Assembly (NCBI GenBank): GCA_016808115.1
Contig: JAEQBH010000899.1
Location: 62,001-126,000, forward strand
Direction of reading: 5' to 3'
DNA: 64,000 bases
Source of the DNA: Tetrastigma voinierianum
Lineage: Eukaryota > Streptophyta > Magnoliopsida > Vitales > Vitaceae
A program made the position numbers and the translations under genes. Below, piece by piece: positions 54,586 to 64,000 of this stretch. A model generated the notes under the pieces. It was not told the origin of the DNA and did not search any database. It saw only the letters and a list, made by a program, of their open reading frames with translations. How positions within the stretch are numbered: position 1 is the stretch's first letter; every line of letters begins with the position of its first letter.

Positions 54586-56373
54586 TGTGACACCCCAAAA
54601 CCCATGGGTCCCGTTGACAATCAGTCAACCCAAAGAATTCCTGTGGATTTCGGGTGACCCGATACCATACTGTTGTGTCCCATTTATAGGGATCCATATT
54701 TTCACAAAAACATCGGGCAAAGTCTCCTTTGTTCGGGGAGCTCACCCAACATACAACCCGTATAACAAAGATAATCATAACTCATCCAAGGTCTCAACAT
54801 AAGTAGAAATGACCACACAGGGTCCATCTGTCCATATCCCCAATATACATCCCTTTACCGGAACCCATTCATTCACATTTAAATCTAAATATGAAAATAA
54901 AACACTTAATTACAGTTCGTAAGAATCCGATCACGACCCTCATAACATAATTACATACCCGACTATTTAGACAATAGTCCCAAGAGAATTTAATTACAAT
55001 TCTTTTATACAAAATACTTTTTTACAAAGGTAATATCAAGGTCACACATCGACTTCCTTCATAATCACAGCGTCGTCGGAGCGTCGTCTCCCTGTACACC
55101 CCCTGTACCTGAAAGGGGGTCCCACAATGGAGTGAGCAATGTTCAGTAGAAAAATTCTTCTACAAGGGCTACTCCCCACCTAAATGCACATGCAATGGCA
55201 CACACACATCATACCATATTCCATATAGAAATGCAATCCTACATGAAATGTTTCATGTCATGAATGAGATGAAACTCTTCATGCCCATAACCTAAGTCCT
55301 GACCTCACACCTGCAACGCCAAGTGTGAAAACCAGTCATTGGTGTTTCACCCAATGACTTAACTCATTGGACAACCTTCCAATATTCATTTTAATTTATC
55401 AAATCTCGTGTGTTTTTGTGGGTAGTGAATTTTCGAGGTCTCACCGCAGGCTTCGCACGCCTTCCGACACTTTTGCGAACTTTCATAGCTGGATACATAT
55501 GTCTAACCAAGAATAAAATTTGGGTCTTTCACCCTAAGGGGGATCTACCCCATCTTGCTTCACCCAACACACGTATATTTATTTATTTTAATGTGATGAA
55601 CCATGAGTCTCAATTTTGGACGTCGTCCCATTTCCGAGCTCACCACATATTCACCAAGAATGGTGAATAACCATTACCATGCACATACACCCACGCACTC
55701 AACGCACGTCCTCGCATATGAAATGCGAATATTCCATTTCATGCTATATCATGTTACATGCATAATGAGAGCTATATAACATTATCAAAACATGGATAAT
55801 TATATTTTTTTTTCATATAATTTATATCCATCATGTCAATACATCAAAAGAAGCCTATTAACATGAACTTTCCACACAACAACATGTTATTCAAACAATT
55901 CTAATTACATTATAATAAAATGGCCCCGATCTCTAATTCCATAAAAACAAAAGAATTCCTCTCGGCCTTCACAGCCTATGAACCATTTTTGTTCCATTCA
56001 TTACCAATTCACCGTGATACTAAAACACACAATGAAACCCAAAGACATCGCCACGTGATCAAACTAAATTCAACACAACTGGATTATCTTAAACGCCCCA
56101 ACACAATGAGCCACCATAAGTGCACCACATGGCTATCATGCCATTTGTCACTCCCCTAAGGTGCCATGTGGCATTCACATGATCATGCCATGTGTCACCC
56201 GACGCCTCGAAAAATGTGACATTTCGACTATATTGGAATCCAACAAAATTCGACAAGGTAACTAGATTTCACGAGACGAATTCAATGGCGAAGTCCGTTT
56301 CATCATCCGAGATCTAGAAAATTTCTGATTTCCAACATAAATTACCGTTTTACCATTTTTCCCTGGTTTTACA
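54586..56373 (-). repeat. E10 5' LTR
   Basis: TGTGACACCCC at the left and 'ccctggttttaca' at the right. It aligns with 47686-50067 except for a ~595-base deletion at about 56095, which removed the C/T-rich stretch and neighbouring sequence. Confidence 0.87.
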
Positions 56374-56516
56374 CAGACATAGCCTATGTAGTCAATAGAT
56401 TGAGCAAATACACGAGTAACCTTAGAGCCAATCATTAGCAAGGAAAATACTTACGATTTACTCATGATTATGGGTTGCACTATACAAGATATCATGTTGT
56501 ACTTGAAGGCTATAGG
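56374..56516 (+). pseudogene. pol: E9 copia fragment between E10 and E11
   Basis: Reads (P)DIAYVVNRLSKYTS, a damaged stretch, then 'DYGLHYTRYHVVLEGYR'. These are the sequences that link the copia connection domain to RNase H. The last five bases ATAGG are the target duplicated by E11. Confidence 0.87.
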
Positions 56517-59068
56517 TGTAACACCCCAAACATTTTTTTAAATGATTTTTTTTCATGGAATTTAAGTTTTAGGTGTTTTAAGGTCCATCATGAATTTATA
56601 ATAATTTTTAGGAATTATTTCTCAATTAAATGGAATTTTAGGAAAATATACCCAGTAAGGTCAAATTCTGAGCAATTGACCGAAATAGAATTTTTAAAAA
56701 TACCCAATTAATGAAATAAATTATGGGAATTTTTCTGAAGCAAATTAAGGTCCAAATATATGTTATAAAAATAAAATTAATGAAAATATATGAATAAAAA
56801 TAATAATAAAAATATGTGAACAGTGAACTGGGTAGGGAAAGTTTCTAAATAGATTTTGTTGACCATGGGCCAAAGAGACATTTTTAATACCCCAGGCCTT
56901 AAAAAATTCAAGAAAACCGTAGACTCTATGAATATTGAATTAATTTTTAAAAATATTAGCTCAGAAAATCAGAACAGAAAACAAAGAAAAATTGAAGAAC
57001 CCTAGGTTCTCCTTCGCGCCGAACTCGTCGGGGAAGGAAGAAAATTTTGTTACAGCCACTCCCTTTGAATCAACCTGTGATTTTTCATGGTGGGAGACTT
57101 CTAAGGTATATTAAAGCGCCATGGTTTTTAATTTTGGTTTTGCATGGTCTGTATTGGAGCAAAGCAATAAATCTGATAAATAGTTGTTGTTTGGATGGTC
57201 AATTAGAGTCGTTTGGGAATGAATTAATTGTTCTAAGGTGTATGCTAGGTTGCAATTGCATTTTGACCTATAGGAATGTGACCCAAGAGGTATGAATTAG
57301 GTCTGGTATGTTTAAAATTTGGGGAAATGTATTTAGAATGAATTGAGGTGGTAATTAGTGGAATTTAAGGGTTGATCGATTGAATGCGCAATTTCTGTTT
57401 GAAGGTCGACTTGACAGAATCATAGGAGGACCTTGTAATGGACGAATTCTTAGACCAATTAGATATCATTGGAAAGATATGATGCAGTGAAATTTTTCCA
57501 CTGGTTTCAGGTCTTTTCGACGCTTCAGAGAAAGATATAGGCAAAATACTAACTAATACGCACTACAAAAAAAAACGAGTTTAGTGATTAAACATTAGAT
57601 ATAAGAAATTAGTTGTGAAATTGAATATTAAAATTATAATTTGGGTATTTAGATGTTAAAAGGCAGAATAAGAAGGTAAGGAAAGTAAAAGGGGATTTTA
57701 AAAATTATTTAAAAAGCCTCGGGTTAGGCGATTAAATAGAAACGGTAAACGACCTAATTGAGTAGTGGATAAGGTATGTGTCATGATTTTGACGTAATCT
57801 TTATATTTCTTTTCTTGCATGAATATTGGTGTATAGCAAACGGTTGGGGAAGGCTCACACGCTCGTAGGTGAAGGGGCCTAGCCGAGCCCGGACTAATAG
57901 GAGGTGAGTAAATTTATATCATCGTATTCTTGCACCTTCGAAATGTATAGCGGTGTTTTCATTGTTTGACTTGATCGTAGTAATCGACTATGATTAAGAC
58001 CCTTATTCTGAGCATTCATTGAATTGAATTTTGTCATATGCCACAAGTCACGTGTCCCGATGAATATTCATGCTCGAGCACGGCCGCCCCAACTCTATTG
58101 TATTTTGGTGTTATCTCTGTTGTATTGCCAGTACACTATAACTTGTAATCGTTAATGTCAATGATGGTATGAATCACAGAAAGCCTAACTGATGGGGAGG
58201 TCATCAGGCTATGTGCACATGGTACCCTCCGGTGCGGCAAGCTTGCCTTCCTAGAGGTGTGTGTTCCCCTAGGCGTAGAACCCGTCCTGCTCTACTGGGA
58301 TCTTGGTTGGAAATGTACCTGATTCCAAGATAAAGGTAAAAGGAATGTACCTGACTCTCGAATGGTAAACTATATTTCGTGTTTCAAACCCTAAAACTTA
58401 TTTGATATTGTTGTTCATATTGCCGCTTATTTGTTGCATAACCTATGTACGGTGATTGATTGATTGAGAGAACGATCCTTGTGATTCTTAATTTCCTTGA
58501 GTACCTAGCCTTCACAAGTATGGTGATATTTTTACTCGTATTATCTCTACCTCGTTGATTTCCTCCTTTCAAGGTAGACAGAGAAAGGAGAATCTGCATT
58601 TCTTGGACCACTGATTCTATTTGAAACATGTAATGGATTATTATTTTGTTTATTTGGTGAATGAGTCTAAGATTCCAAGGCTCCATGGTGAATTAACTTG
58701 GTTATCAGTTAATTATTCGTTAAATCGATATATTTTGAATAGTTGAGTCGATAAATTTTGCTTTGATGAAACCTATTAAGATATTTTTGATGAGACCATT
58801 ATGTCATTTTTGTTAGTGGATGCACCCACTTGAGGTCTATTTGTTATGTTATTTGAGATAAATGATACAGATTTTGAGTTAATTATTAGTAGATTTTAGA
58901 TTGATACTGCAATAATGTGATTTGGTCATTAGTTATAGAAACGACAGGAACTCCTGCCTAATCTTTCTGGTGATAAATTATGGGACTTAGGCTTGCTACG
59001 GGTTTTGGTGGCCTTAAGCCTACCCATTCCCTAGCTCCGGTCACAGCCTATAAAAGTGGGATGTGACA
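56517..59068 (+). mobile_element. E11: solo LTR of the E4 family
   Basis: It starts TGTAACACCCCAAACA, ends 'gggatgtgaca', and is flanked by ATAGG on both sides (56512-56516 and 59069-59073). Only LTR sequence is present, with no primer site, coding sequence or polypurine tract, so it is a solo LTR. It is ~740 bases longer than the E4 LTRs owing to a block at ~57105-57835 that contains 'cactacaaaaaaaaac' at 57562. Copia coding resumes directly after it. Confidence 0.93.
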
Positions 59069-59535
59069 ATAGGGATGCTAATTGGATATCGAATGTTAAA
59101 TACTCAAAATTATAGAGTGATTATATGTTCACATTAGGAGGAGCAATAGTCTCATAGAAATCCTCAAAACAAACGGTTACTACCAGATCCACAATAGAAT
59201 TTGAGTTTTTAACTTTAGACAAATGTGGGGAAGAGGCTAAATGACTATGCCACTTCCTAGAGGATATTCCAAGATGGCCAAAACATGTGCCTCCAATATG
59301 CATACATTGTGATAGTCAATCTGCTATTAGTAAAGCAAAAAATAGTATGCACAATGGTAAGTCTAGACATGTTTGTCGTAGACACAACATCATTTGACAA
59401 CTACTCTCAATTGGGGTTATCTTTCTAGATTATGTAAGATCTAAAGATAACATCGCAAATCCGCTAATTAAGGGGCTAAACAAAGAGTTAGTTTAAAATT
59501 CATCGAGGAGAATGAGACTAAAGCTCATACAAGAA
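59069..59535 (+). pseudogene. pol: E9 copia RNase H
   Basis: Begins DANWIS-, then FTLGGAIVS-KSSKQTVTTRST, FLTLDKCGEEA and WLCHFLEDIPRWPKHVPPI, followed by CIHCDSQSAISKAKNSMHNG, KSRHVCRRHNII and VRSKDNIANPLIKGLNKELV. This is the C-terminal part of copia RNase H with the DxQSAI and RHxxxRHxxI motifs. Stops (several from C to T or G to A) interrupt it. The pol end lies near 59530. Confidence 0.87.
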
Positions 59536-60111
59536 TAAGTTAATATAATGGATACCCAACCTAGCTTACTAGAGATCCCAAGAACTATGTTCAAAAGGGA
59601 TAACTAAATTGTAAAAACTTTGATTTGATCACTGTGGGGATCTTCCCTTGTCCATTCCTATGATGAAACTGATGCTCATACAAAGAAGGTTAAGTTATGT
59701 TTTTAATGATCTCTATGCAACAAAAAATAGTAACATGAGCTACTCTTAATTTAGGATATCACTTATGTAAGGGTGAAGTAGGGCCGCTTCAAAGGAAATT
59801 GAATAGGGCACAATTATTATTAAACTCTTGCAGAACCAGGTGCATGCTCATGGCCAAAATTAATGAATATAAAAGTGAGAATTGGAAAATGTTAGGAAGA
59901 TTCCTGTGTGAGGTATGTCATCATCTACACAAATGACAAAACGGTTCAAGGACATCGTGTCTACTATTTAGTTAGTGGAGTAAACATACTTCTACAAGGA
60001 AAGGTTCAAAGGGTAACACCTACCACTCCTATCCAGGTTTCAACCGTTGTACTCAATCACTTATACGCAATCGTTTGGTCTTTGGGTGTCAATTTCATTC
60101 ATGTAGGGAAT
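59536..60111 (+). other. E9 3' noncoding region and purine tract
   Basis: Noncoding tail after pol with no repeat that I can support. It ends in 'atgtagggaat' (60101-60111), a decayed form of the G-rich tract that precedes copia 3' LTRs. Confidence 0.65.
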
Positions 60112-60704
60112 TGTTCGATTTTATCCATTTGAATGAAATTAAAATCATGAAACATTTATTTTTTCTTTTTTTAAACTTTCGTATTATGGAATTAAAGCCC
60201 TTTAAATTCCATTTACGTGTATTTATTCATTTTCCTTTCATTGATCTTAAACCGGTCGAAAGCCACATTGCTGGCTTCACTATCCGTTCCTCCCCGTCTT
60301 TTTAAAGAGAGTTTTGACCCTCTTAGAAAAGAAGAAAAAATCTTCAATTTGATTTTTTCATATATCCTCTGTGACATCGATAGAGATACAAACATAGTCA
60401 GTTCGTCGGGAGTAACTACAAACAAGGTGTGTGTTCTTGCTGTTAGTCAAAGAAGACTGTTGTATCTTAGGAAGAAAACATTGTCGAAGTTTCAAAGCAC
60501 CCTCGAAGATGGCACGTTTATACTTTAAGGAGATTGTGGCTTCATAAGACTTAGTCTAAACTCCATTTCCTTTCGTTGTATTTTTGTTTCTTCTCCTTTG
60601 TCTTTAGTATATGTATAATCTTGTAACATCATTATCCCATTAGTCACTATGTTTTTATTATTTGCATTGTCTTTTTTTCTTAAATTTTCGCAAATAGTGT
60701 TAAC
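60112..60704 (+). repeat. E9 3' LTR
   Basis: Starts TGTTCGATTTTATCC directly after the purine tract, and the likely end is 'gtgttaac' near 60704 (copia LTRs usually run TGTT...AACA). With no 5' partner in the window the right boundary is approximate. The 103-codon open frame inside it is not a known protein. Confidence 0.6.
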
Positions 60705-60931
60705 CTTTGAAAAAAAAATGAAATAATAATCCTTTTAAGAGCAAGAATTCTCGTTATATAAAATTGTGTATTTATTTGTTTGTTTTTCCCTCAAAAATAA
60801 TTATAAAATAAAGTTATTTCCAAAATAAGATTAAAAAAGAGTTGTAAAAGAAAAGAAAAAAGTTATTTTCAAAATAAGATAAAACCCTGGTTAATAAATA
60901 TGAGAAAGTTTATTATCATAAAATTTGTTTC
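60705..60931. other. AT-rich spacer between E9 and E12
   Basis: AT-rich sequence with two similar words ('aaagttatttccaaaataag' near 60811 and 'aaagttattttcaaaataag' near 60859), a ~48-base direct repeat. No coding sequence. It is the flank into which E12 inserted. Confidence 0.55.
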
Positions 60932-61553
60932 TGATGGGGTTTGAAATAATAGGCGCGTAGGCCCAAGACGCAAGCCTAAAACGGGATTAAAAACGGGTCC
61001 AGTACTAGCAATAGGCCCTTAATGGTATCCCCCAAATGCAGGCCCGAAGCAAGGGCCCAACTCACCCCTTTAAAAGATTGGTAGCCTAAGGAATCCGTAT
61101 TAGAGGAAAACACTCAATCTCCATCAATCAAGAAAGTAGGATATTTCCCAATCATTGCCCATCAACTATCCCTTATTAATCGGTTTACGATAAGGAAAGA
61201 AAATCTCCCACCCAATGGGAGGAATATCGTATCATCCTCTAACAAGGAAAGATACTATTATGTGTCATCATCCAACTAGGAAAATTCTTATCATGATCAT
61301 CCATTATAAATACCAGGCCACCCCACCGGTGAAAGGTACGCAGACTTATGCACAAAACTTCATTCCCTAAGCAGTTGATATTCTTTTCCACTGAAAGAAC
61401 TGACTTAGGCATCGGAGAGGCAACGGGCGAACCCCCGCCGATCCTTTCGGCTTTCTTTGTTTACAGAGGAGCTCAACATCCGCAGGCAACGAACCCATTT
61501 AGCAAATCCAAAGACGCTCCAAATCCCGCCCAATTGAAAGCATCATCGGGCCA
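60932..61553 (+). repeat. E12 5' LTR
   Basis: It contains a TATA box and, ~75 bases further, the 'actgacttaggcatcggag' segment that is common in LTR R/U5 regions of this clade. It ends in 'cgggcca' before the primer site. The start is set by the change from AT-rich flank to more balanced composition at TGATGGGG. Confidence 0.65.
61305..61312 (+). promoter_or_regulatory. TATA box of E12 LTR
   Basis: TATAAATA in a plant-like context ('ccattataaataccagg'), placed ~250 bases before the LTR end. Transcription would start ~30 bases downstream. Confidence 0.7.
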
Positions 61554-61573
61554 TACTGCCTCGTGGAAACGAA
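61554..61573 (+). other. E12 primer-binding site, decayed
   Basis: 'tactgcctcgtggaaacgaa' stands where related elements have TGGCGCCGTCTGTGGGAAACG. The final 'gtggaaacg' is kept while the tRNA-complementary part is damaged. Confidence 0.5.
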
Positions 61574-61610
61574 AGTTCCTTTACAAATAAAACTGACCTC
61601 TCAGTGACTG

Positions 61611-63010
61611 ATGGTATCAACTCGGAACACAAGCAGGAGCCACGCCAATCCCCCAAGGATGCAAGATCGGGCAAGCGATGGGGACAGCCGACCTCCTGGA
61701 GGCACGTTAGAGACTGTGCAGGCCAACACGGACGAGGTGGAGGCACTCCGCGTCACCAACCAACGCTTACTGAAAGAGTTGGAACAACTCACTAGGCAAA
61801 TACGACGCCCAAGAGACATGACAGGCCCAAAAAGACCAAAATACTGTTACCCGAGAATAGCAACACCTCGGCCCTCGTCGAGAAGCGGATAGAGAAGGAG
61901 AAACTAGCCACACCAGGGAGCATGATCCTTACCAACCCCCTGGAGAGGATCACAACAAGGAGAGGTCGTGGGAGAAGAGGTTCAGGGATATCCAGCAAGA
62001 AGTCAACCACATGAAGGAAGCGGTAAAGGGCTGAGCTCCAGTCTCCATAGACGCCCTGGTACAACAAACCGAATCTCCATTCACCGTCGGGGTGCTACAT
62101 TTCCCCCTTCCAACAAAGTTCAGAATGCTTCAGATCGAGACGTTCGACGAAACAAAAGACCCCATAGACCACCTCAATATGTACAAAAATCATATGGAAC
62201 TACACTCCGATATCGTGATCCCGCACGATGCGCAGCCTTCTCGCGAATCACACTAGCGCCTCAAGATTGGCCCGGTTTAATCGCACTCCCCGCCATCTTC
62301 CATCTCATCGCTCACGAACTTTCATCGATTCGCCTCCCACTTTATCGAAACAGCGACGTATTGCGGTGCTCAAGTTATCACCTTCTAACCATAAAACAGA
62401 GCTCTCAAGAAACCCTAAGGTCATATGTTCAGAGGTTTAACACGGAGTCGCTAAAAGTGGATATTCTCGACGAGAAGTTCGACGTTACTGCTTTCATTGC
62501 AGGGTTAGGGGTGCAATCAAAAGACCTAATGTTCTCTATCTCAAAGAACCCTTAGTAAGTACGGCCGAGGTCCTCGCTAAACAGAAGTATATCAACCTGG
62601 GTGAAAGGCCCTCCTATCCAGAAGAAGCTCTTCTACTCAAAAGGAAAAGAGTAGAAGCGACAAAAAAAGAGAATGAAGCCCCAAGAGACAAAGTGTGACA
62701 GTGACGCATCCCCAAGGAGGAGGCAGAAGAGAGAGCGGTCCCTCGATAAGACGGCGAAAAGTCGTGGATCGTAGGGGGACCACCTTAACCTCGAGCCGCA
62801 GCCAGCCGTATCTCACCTCAATACACCCCTCTGGTCACCCCCGCGTCGTAGGTCCTACGCGAAGTGCAACATGAAAGGTTCCTAAGGTGGGCATCCCAGA
62901 TGAAGTCAGACCCCGCTAGAAGAGACGACACTAAATACTGTGAGTTCCACAAGGGTCATGGACACCGAATGTACGACCGCGTATCCGGGCCTAAAAAGGA
63001 GATTTAATAC
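61611..63010 (+). pseudogene. gag: E12 gag remnant
   Basis: Starts MVSTRNTSRSHANPP and continues with the coiled-coil-like 'VEALRVTNQRLLKELEQLTR' (61611-61800). After frame changes come DPIDHLNMYKNHMEL (~62160-62200) and the well preserved capsid end LLTIKQSSQETLRSYVQRFN, 'ESLKVDILDEKFDVTAFIAG', LGVQSKDLMFSISKNP (62383-62555). Then a K/R/E-rich tail and a nucleocapsid motif KYCEFHKGHGHRMYDRV near 62935-62985, where the last Cys is replaced by Arg. This is the domain order of Tat-clade gag. Confidence 0.85.
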
Positions 63011-63269
63011 TTGATCCGACATGGCCATCTCGCGTTGCGTGGCCTCGTAAGGGTGTGAGTGGGGCCTAGCCTGCCGCCACCCTGATTCGCCCAACCCCAA
63101 TTCAAGACGCCCACCTTAGGAGAAATCCATAATCTCCTGAGGGCTCGATGAGGCAGAGTCCACCAAATTTTCAGAGCGGCTCACTGCGTAGCATCGCATC
63201 TGGGAAACCTTAGAAGTACAAACAGTATCCAAGCTTCCTCATCTAGATATTGCCATAACCTTTTCAAAC

Positions 63270-63717
63270 TTCGACATGGAAGGCTGCCAACACCCCCATG
63301 ACGACCCGCTTGTGATAAAAACCATAGTAGCTAATAAAACGGTCCACAGGGTCCTTGTCGACAACGGAAGCTCGGGCCTGACGCATCTTCACGCATCGCC
63401 TTCGAAAAATGGGCATCGAGTGATAGGCTGGGAGCCGCCAACACCCGCCAGCTACAACAATCTGGGCAGAGATTCCCCTCATAGTAAATGCCCCATTGGC
63501 CTACAACATGTTGCTAGGTAGGTCCTCTCTCTCACGCCATAAGGGTCGCTCTCCCGCTTATCACATGGTTATCAAATTCCAACTCCGCAAATGGAGTAAG
63601 AACGGTCCGAGGAACCAGATAGCCAGGGGAATGTTACCTCAAAGATCAATGAAGCAAAACACAGTCAACAACATCTACATGGACGAGCTCGACATGCGAG
63701 ACAAGGTAACCACCTGA
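63270..63717 (+). pseudogene. pol: E12 protease
   Basis: 'HPHDDPLVIKTIVANKTVHR' and VLVDNGSS carry the catalytic D-N-G (~63350-63370). After a frame change FASAFEKMG-like sequence is damaged, then APMAYNMLLGRSSLSRHKG marks the C-terminal LLGR motif (~63487-63540), followed by YHMVIKF. Frameshifted at least twice. Confidence 0.83.
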
Positions 63718-64000
63718 CCTACGCCCTCAAAAGAATTAGAGCCTGTACAGCTCAGTGACTAGCCATAACATCTCGTCTACATAGGGTCCAAGTTAGCGGA
63801 AGACATCAAAAGCCCTCTCATCCATTTTCTAGAGCAAAACATGGAGGTATTCGCCTGGAAACAGGAAGACATGGGTGGAGTCAACCCGACAGTGATCACC
63901 CACAGGTTGAACGTCAATCCCTCTTTAAAGCCGGTCTAGCAAAAGAGAAGGAGTTTTGCCCAAGAAAGCATGGTAAAGGCGATTAATGAAGATATAACAA
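63718..64000 (+). pseudogene. pol: E12 reverse transcriptase N-terminus, cut by window end
   Basis: After PVQLSD and stops, a frame gives IGSKLAEDIKSPLIHFLEQN, MEVFAWKQEDMGGVNPTVIT, HRLNVNPSLKPV, stop, QKRRSF. This is the region just before the reverse transcriptase fingers in the Tat clade. The FAW, MxGV and THRLN motifs are clear. The catalytic boxes lie beyond the window. Confidence 0.83.

Larger units (their letters stand above)
47686..56373 (-). mobile_element. E10: Tekay-like gypsy element inserted in copia E9
   Basis: A minus-strand element of 8.7 kb with both LTRs, decayed tRNA-Met primer site, gag, protease, reverse transcriptase, RNase H, integrase, chromodomain tail and polypurine tract in standard order. 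Copia coding sequence stops at its left edge and resumes at its right edge. The left LTR terminus is decayed, so the target duplication cannot be read (AGACC or CGTAT versus CAGAC). It is the best reference for the other Tekay-like copies in this window. Confidence 0.92.
47026..60704 (+). mobile_element. E9: 3' half of a Ty1/copia element, split twice
   Basis: Three pieces of one + strand copia pol (47026-47685, 56374-56516, 59069-59535), a 3' noncoding part, a purine tract and a 3' LTR. The reading runs from one piece to the next across E10 and E11: ...CTRP | DIAY-VNRLSKYTS... and ...LEGYR | DANW.... Its 5' part (5' LTR, gag, protease, integrase) is absent: the sequence starts inside reverse transcriptase at the MITE border. 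The protein style fits the Tork/TAR group (tentative). Confidence 0.85.
60932..64000 (+). mobile_element. E12: Tat-type gypsy element, 5' part
   Basis: A 622-base LTR, a decayed primer site, gag, protease and the first codons of reverse transcriptase, all on the + strand, continuing past the window. The short LTR with a good TATA box, and gag and protease motifs, differ from E5, so this is a separate Tat lineage. The left flank shows no E12 sequence, so 60932 (TGATGGGG) is taken as its start. Confidence 0.82.

Noticed and set aside
57562..57700. CACTACAAAAAAAAAC as the start of a second MITE
   Set aside because: No inverted partner end or target duplication was found within the surrounding ~1 kb.
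60217..60528. 103-codon open frame near the copia 3' end
   Set aside because: It lies inside the inferred copia 3' LTR, shows no known domain and has no counterpart expected in copia elements.

Overview
The window is plant nuclear DNA, most likely pericentromeric or similar heterochromatin of a flowering plant. I find no host gene, rRNA, tRNA gene or CRISPR array. Nearly every base belongs to retrotransposons inserted into one another. The plant origin is inferred from chromovirus (Tekay/Del-like) gag-pol with a C-terminal chromodomain tail, Tat-clade Ty3/gypsy gag-protease, a Ty1/copia pol of Tork/TAR style, and primer-binding sites matching plant initiator tRNA-Met. The species cannot be named from this sequence.

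Elements are labelled E0-E12. 1-529: 3' end of a + strand LTR (E0). 530-3203: minus-strand LTR (E1). 3204-3922: AT-rich tandem repeat that is the oldest visible substrate and reappears at 11711-12089 and 46260-46618. 3926-11705: E2, + strand Tekay-like element with gag but no recognisable pol. 12090-46254: E3, minus-strand Tekay-like element of about 9.6 kb of its own sequence, carrying four later insertions: E4 (15369-23111, + gypsy, inside integrase), E5 (24452-38713, + Tat-type gypsy with 3.5 kb LTRs, inside reverse transcriptase), E6 (39717-40506, solo LTR, inside protease) and E7 (40740-42479, solo LTR, between protease and gag). 46619-47025: a CACTA-like MITE candidate. 47026-60704: E9, the 3' half of a + strand copia element, split by E10 (47686-56373, minus-strand Tekay-like gypsy with both LTRs and all gag-pol domains) and by solo LTR E11 (56517-59068, same family as E4). 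60932 to the end: E12, a + strand Tat-type gypsy whose 3' half lies outside the window.

All coding regions are broken by frameshifts, stops or deletions, so none is expected to make a working protein. Structural signals (tRNA-Met primer sites, polypurine tracts, TG...CA LTR ends, 5-bp target duplications) are often still legible and let the insertion order be read. Host coding frames or empty-site copies resume across several insertions, which supports the nested map. Differences between sister copies cluster in CG-rich words and are often indels, so some frameshifts may be sequencing error on methylated DNA rather than true mutations.

I found no new multi-gene system. The most unusual items are the scrambled E4 element (protease after a decayed RT-RNase H-integrase block, with two integrase C-termini), the internally deleted E5 with tandem arrays in its LTRs and 3' untranslated region, the pol-less E2 with its own arrays, and arrays of TCGCGA-like palindromes shared by several elements.
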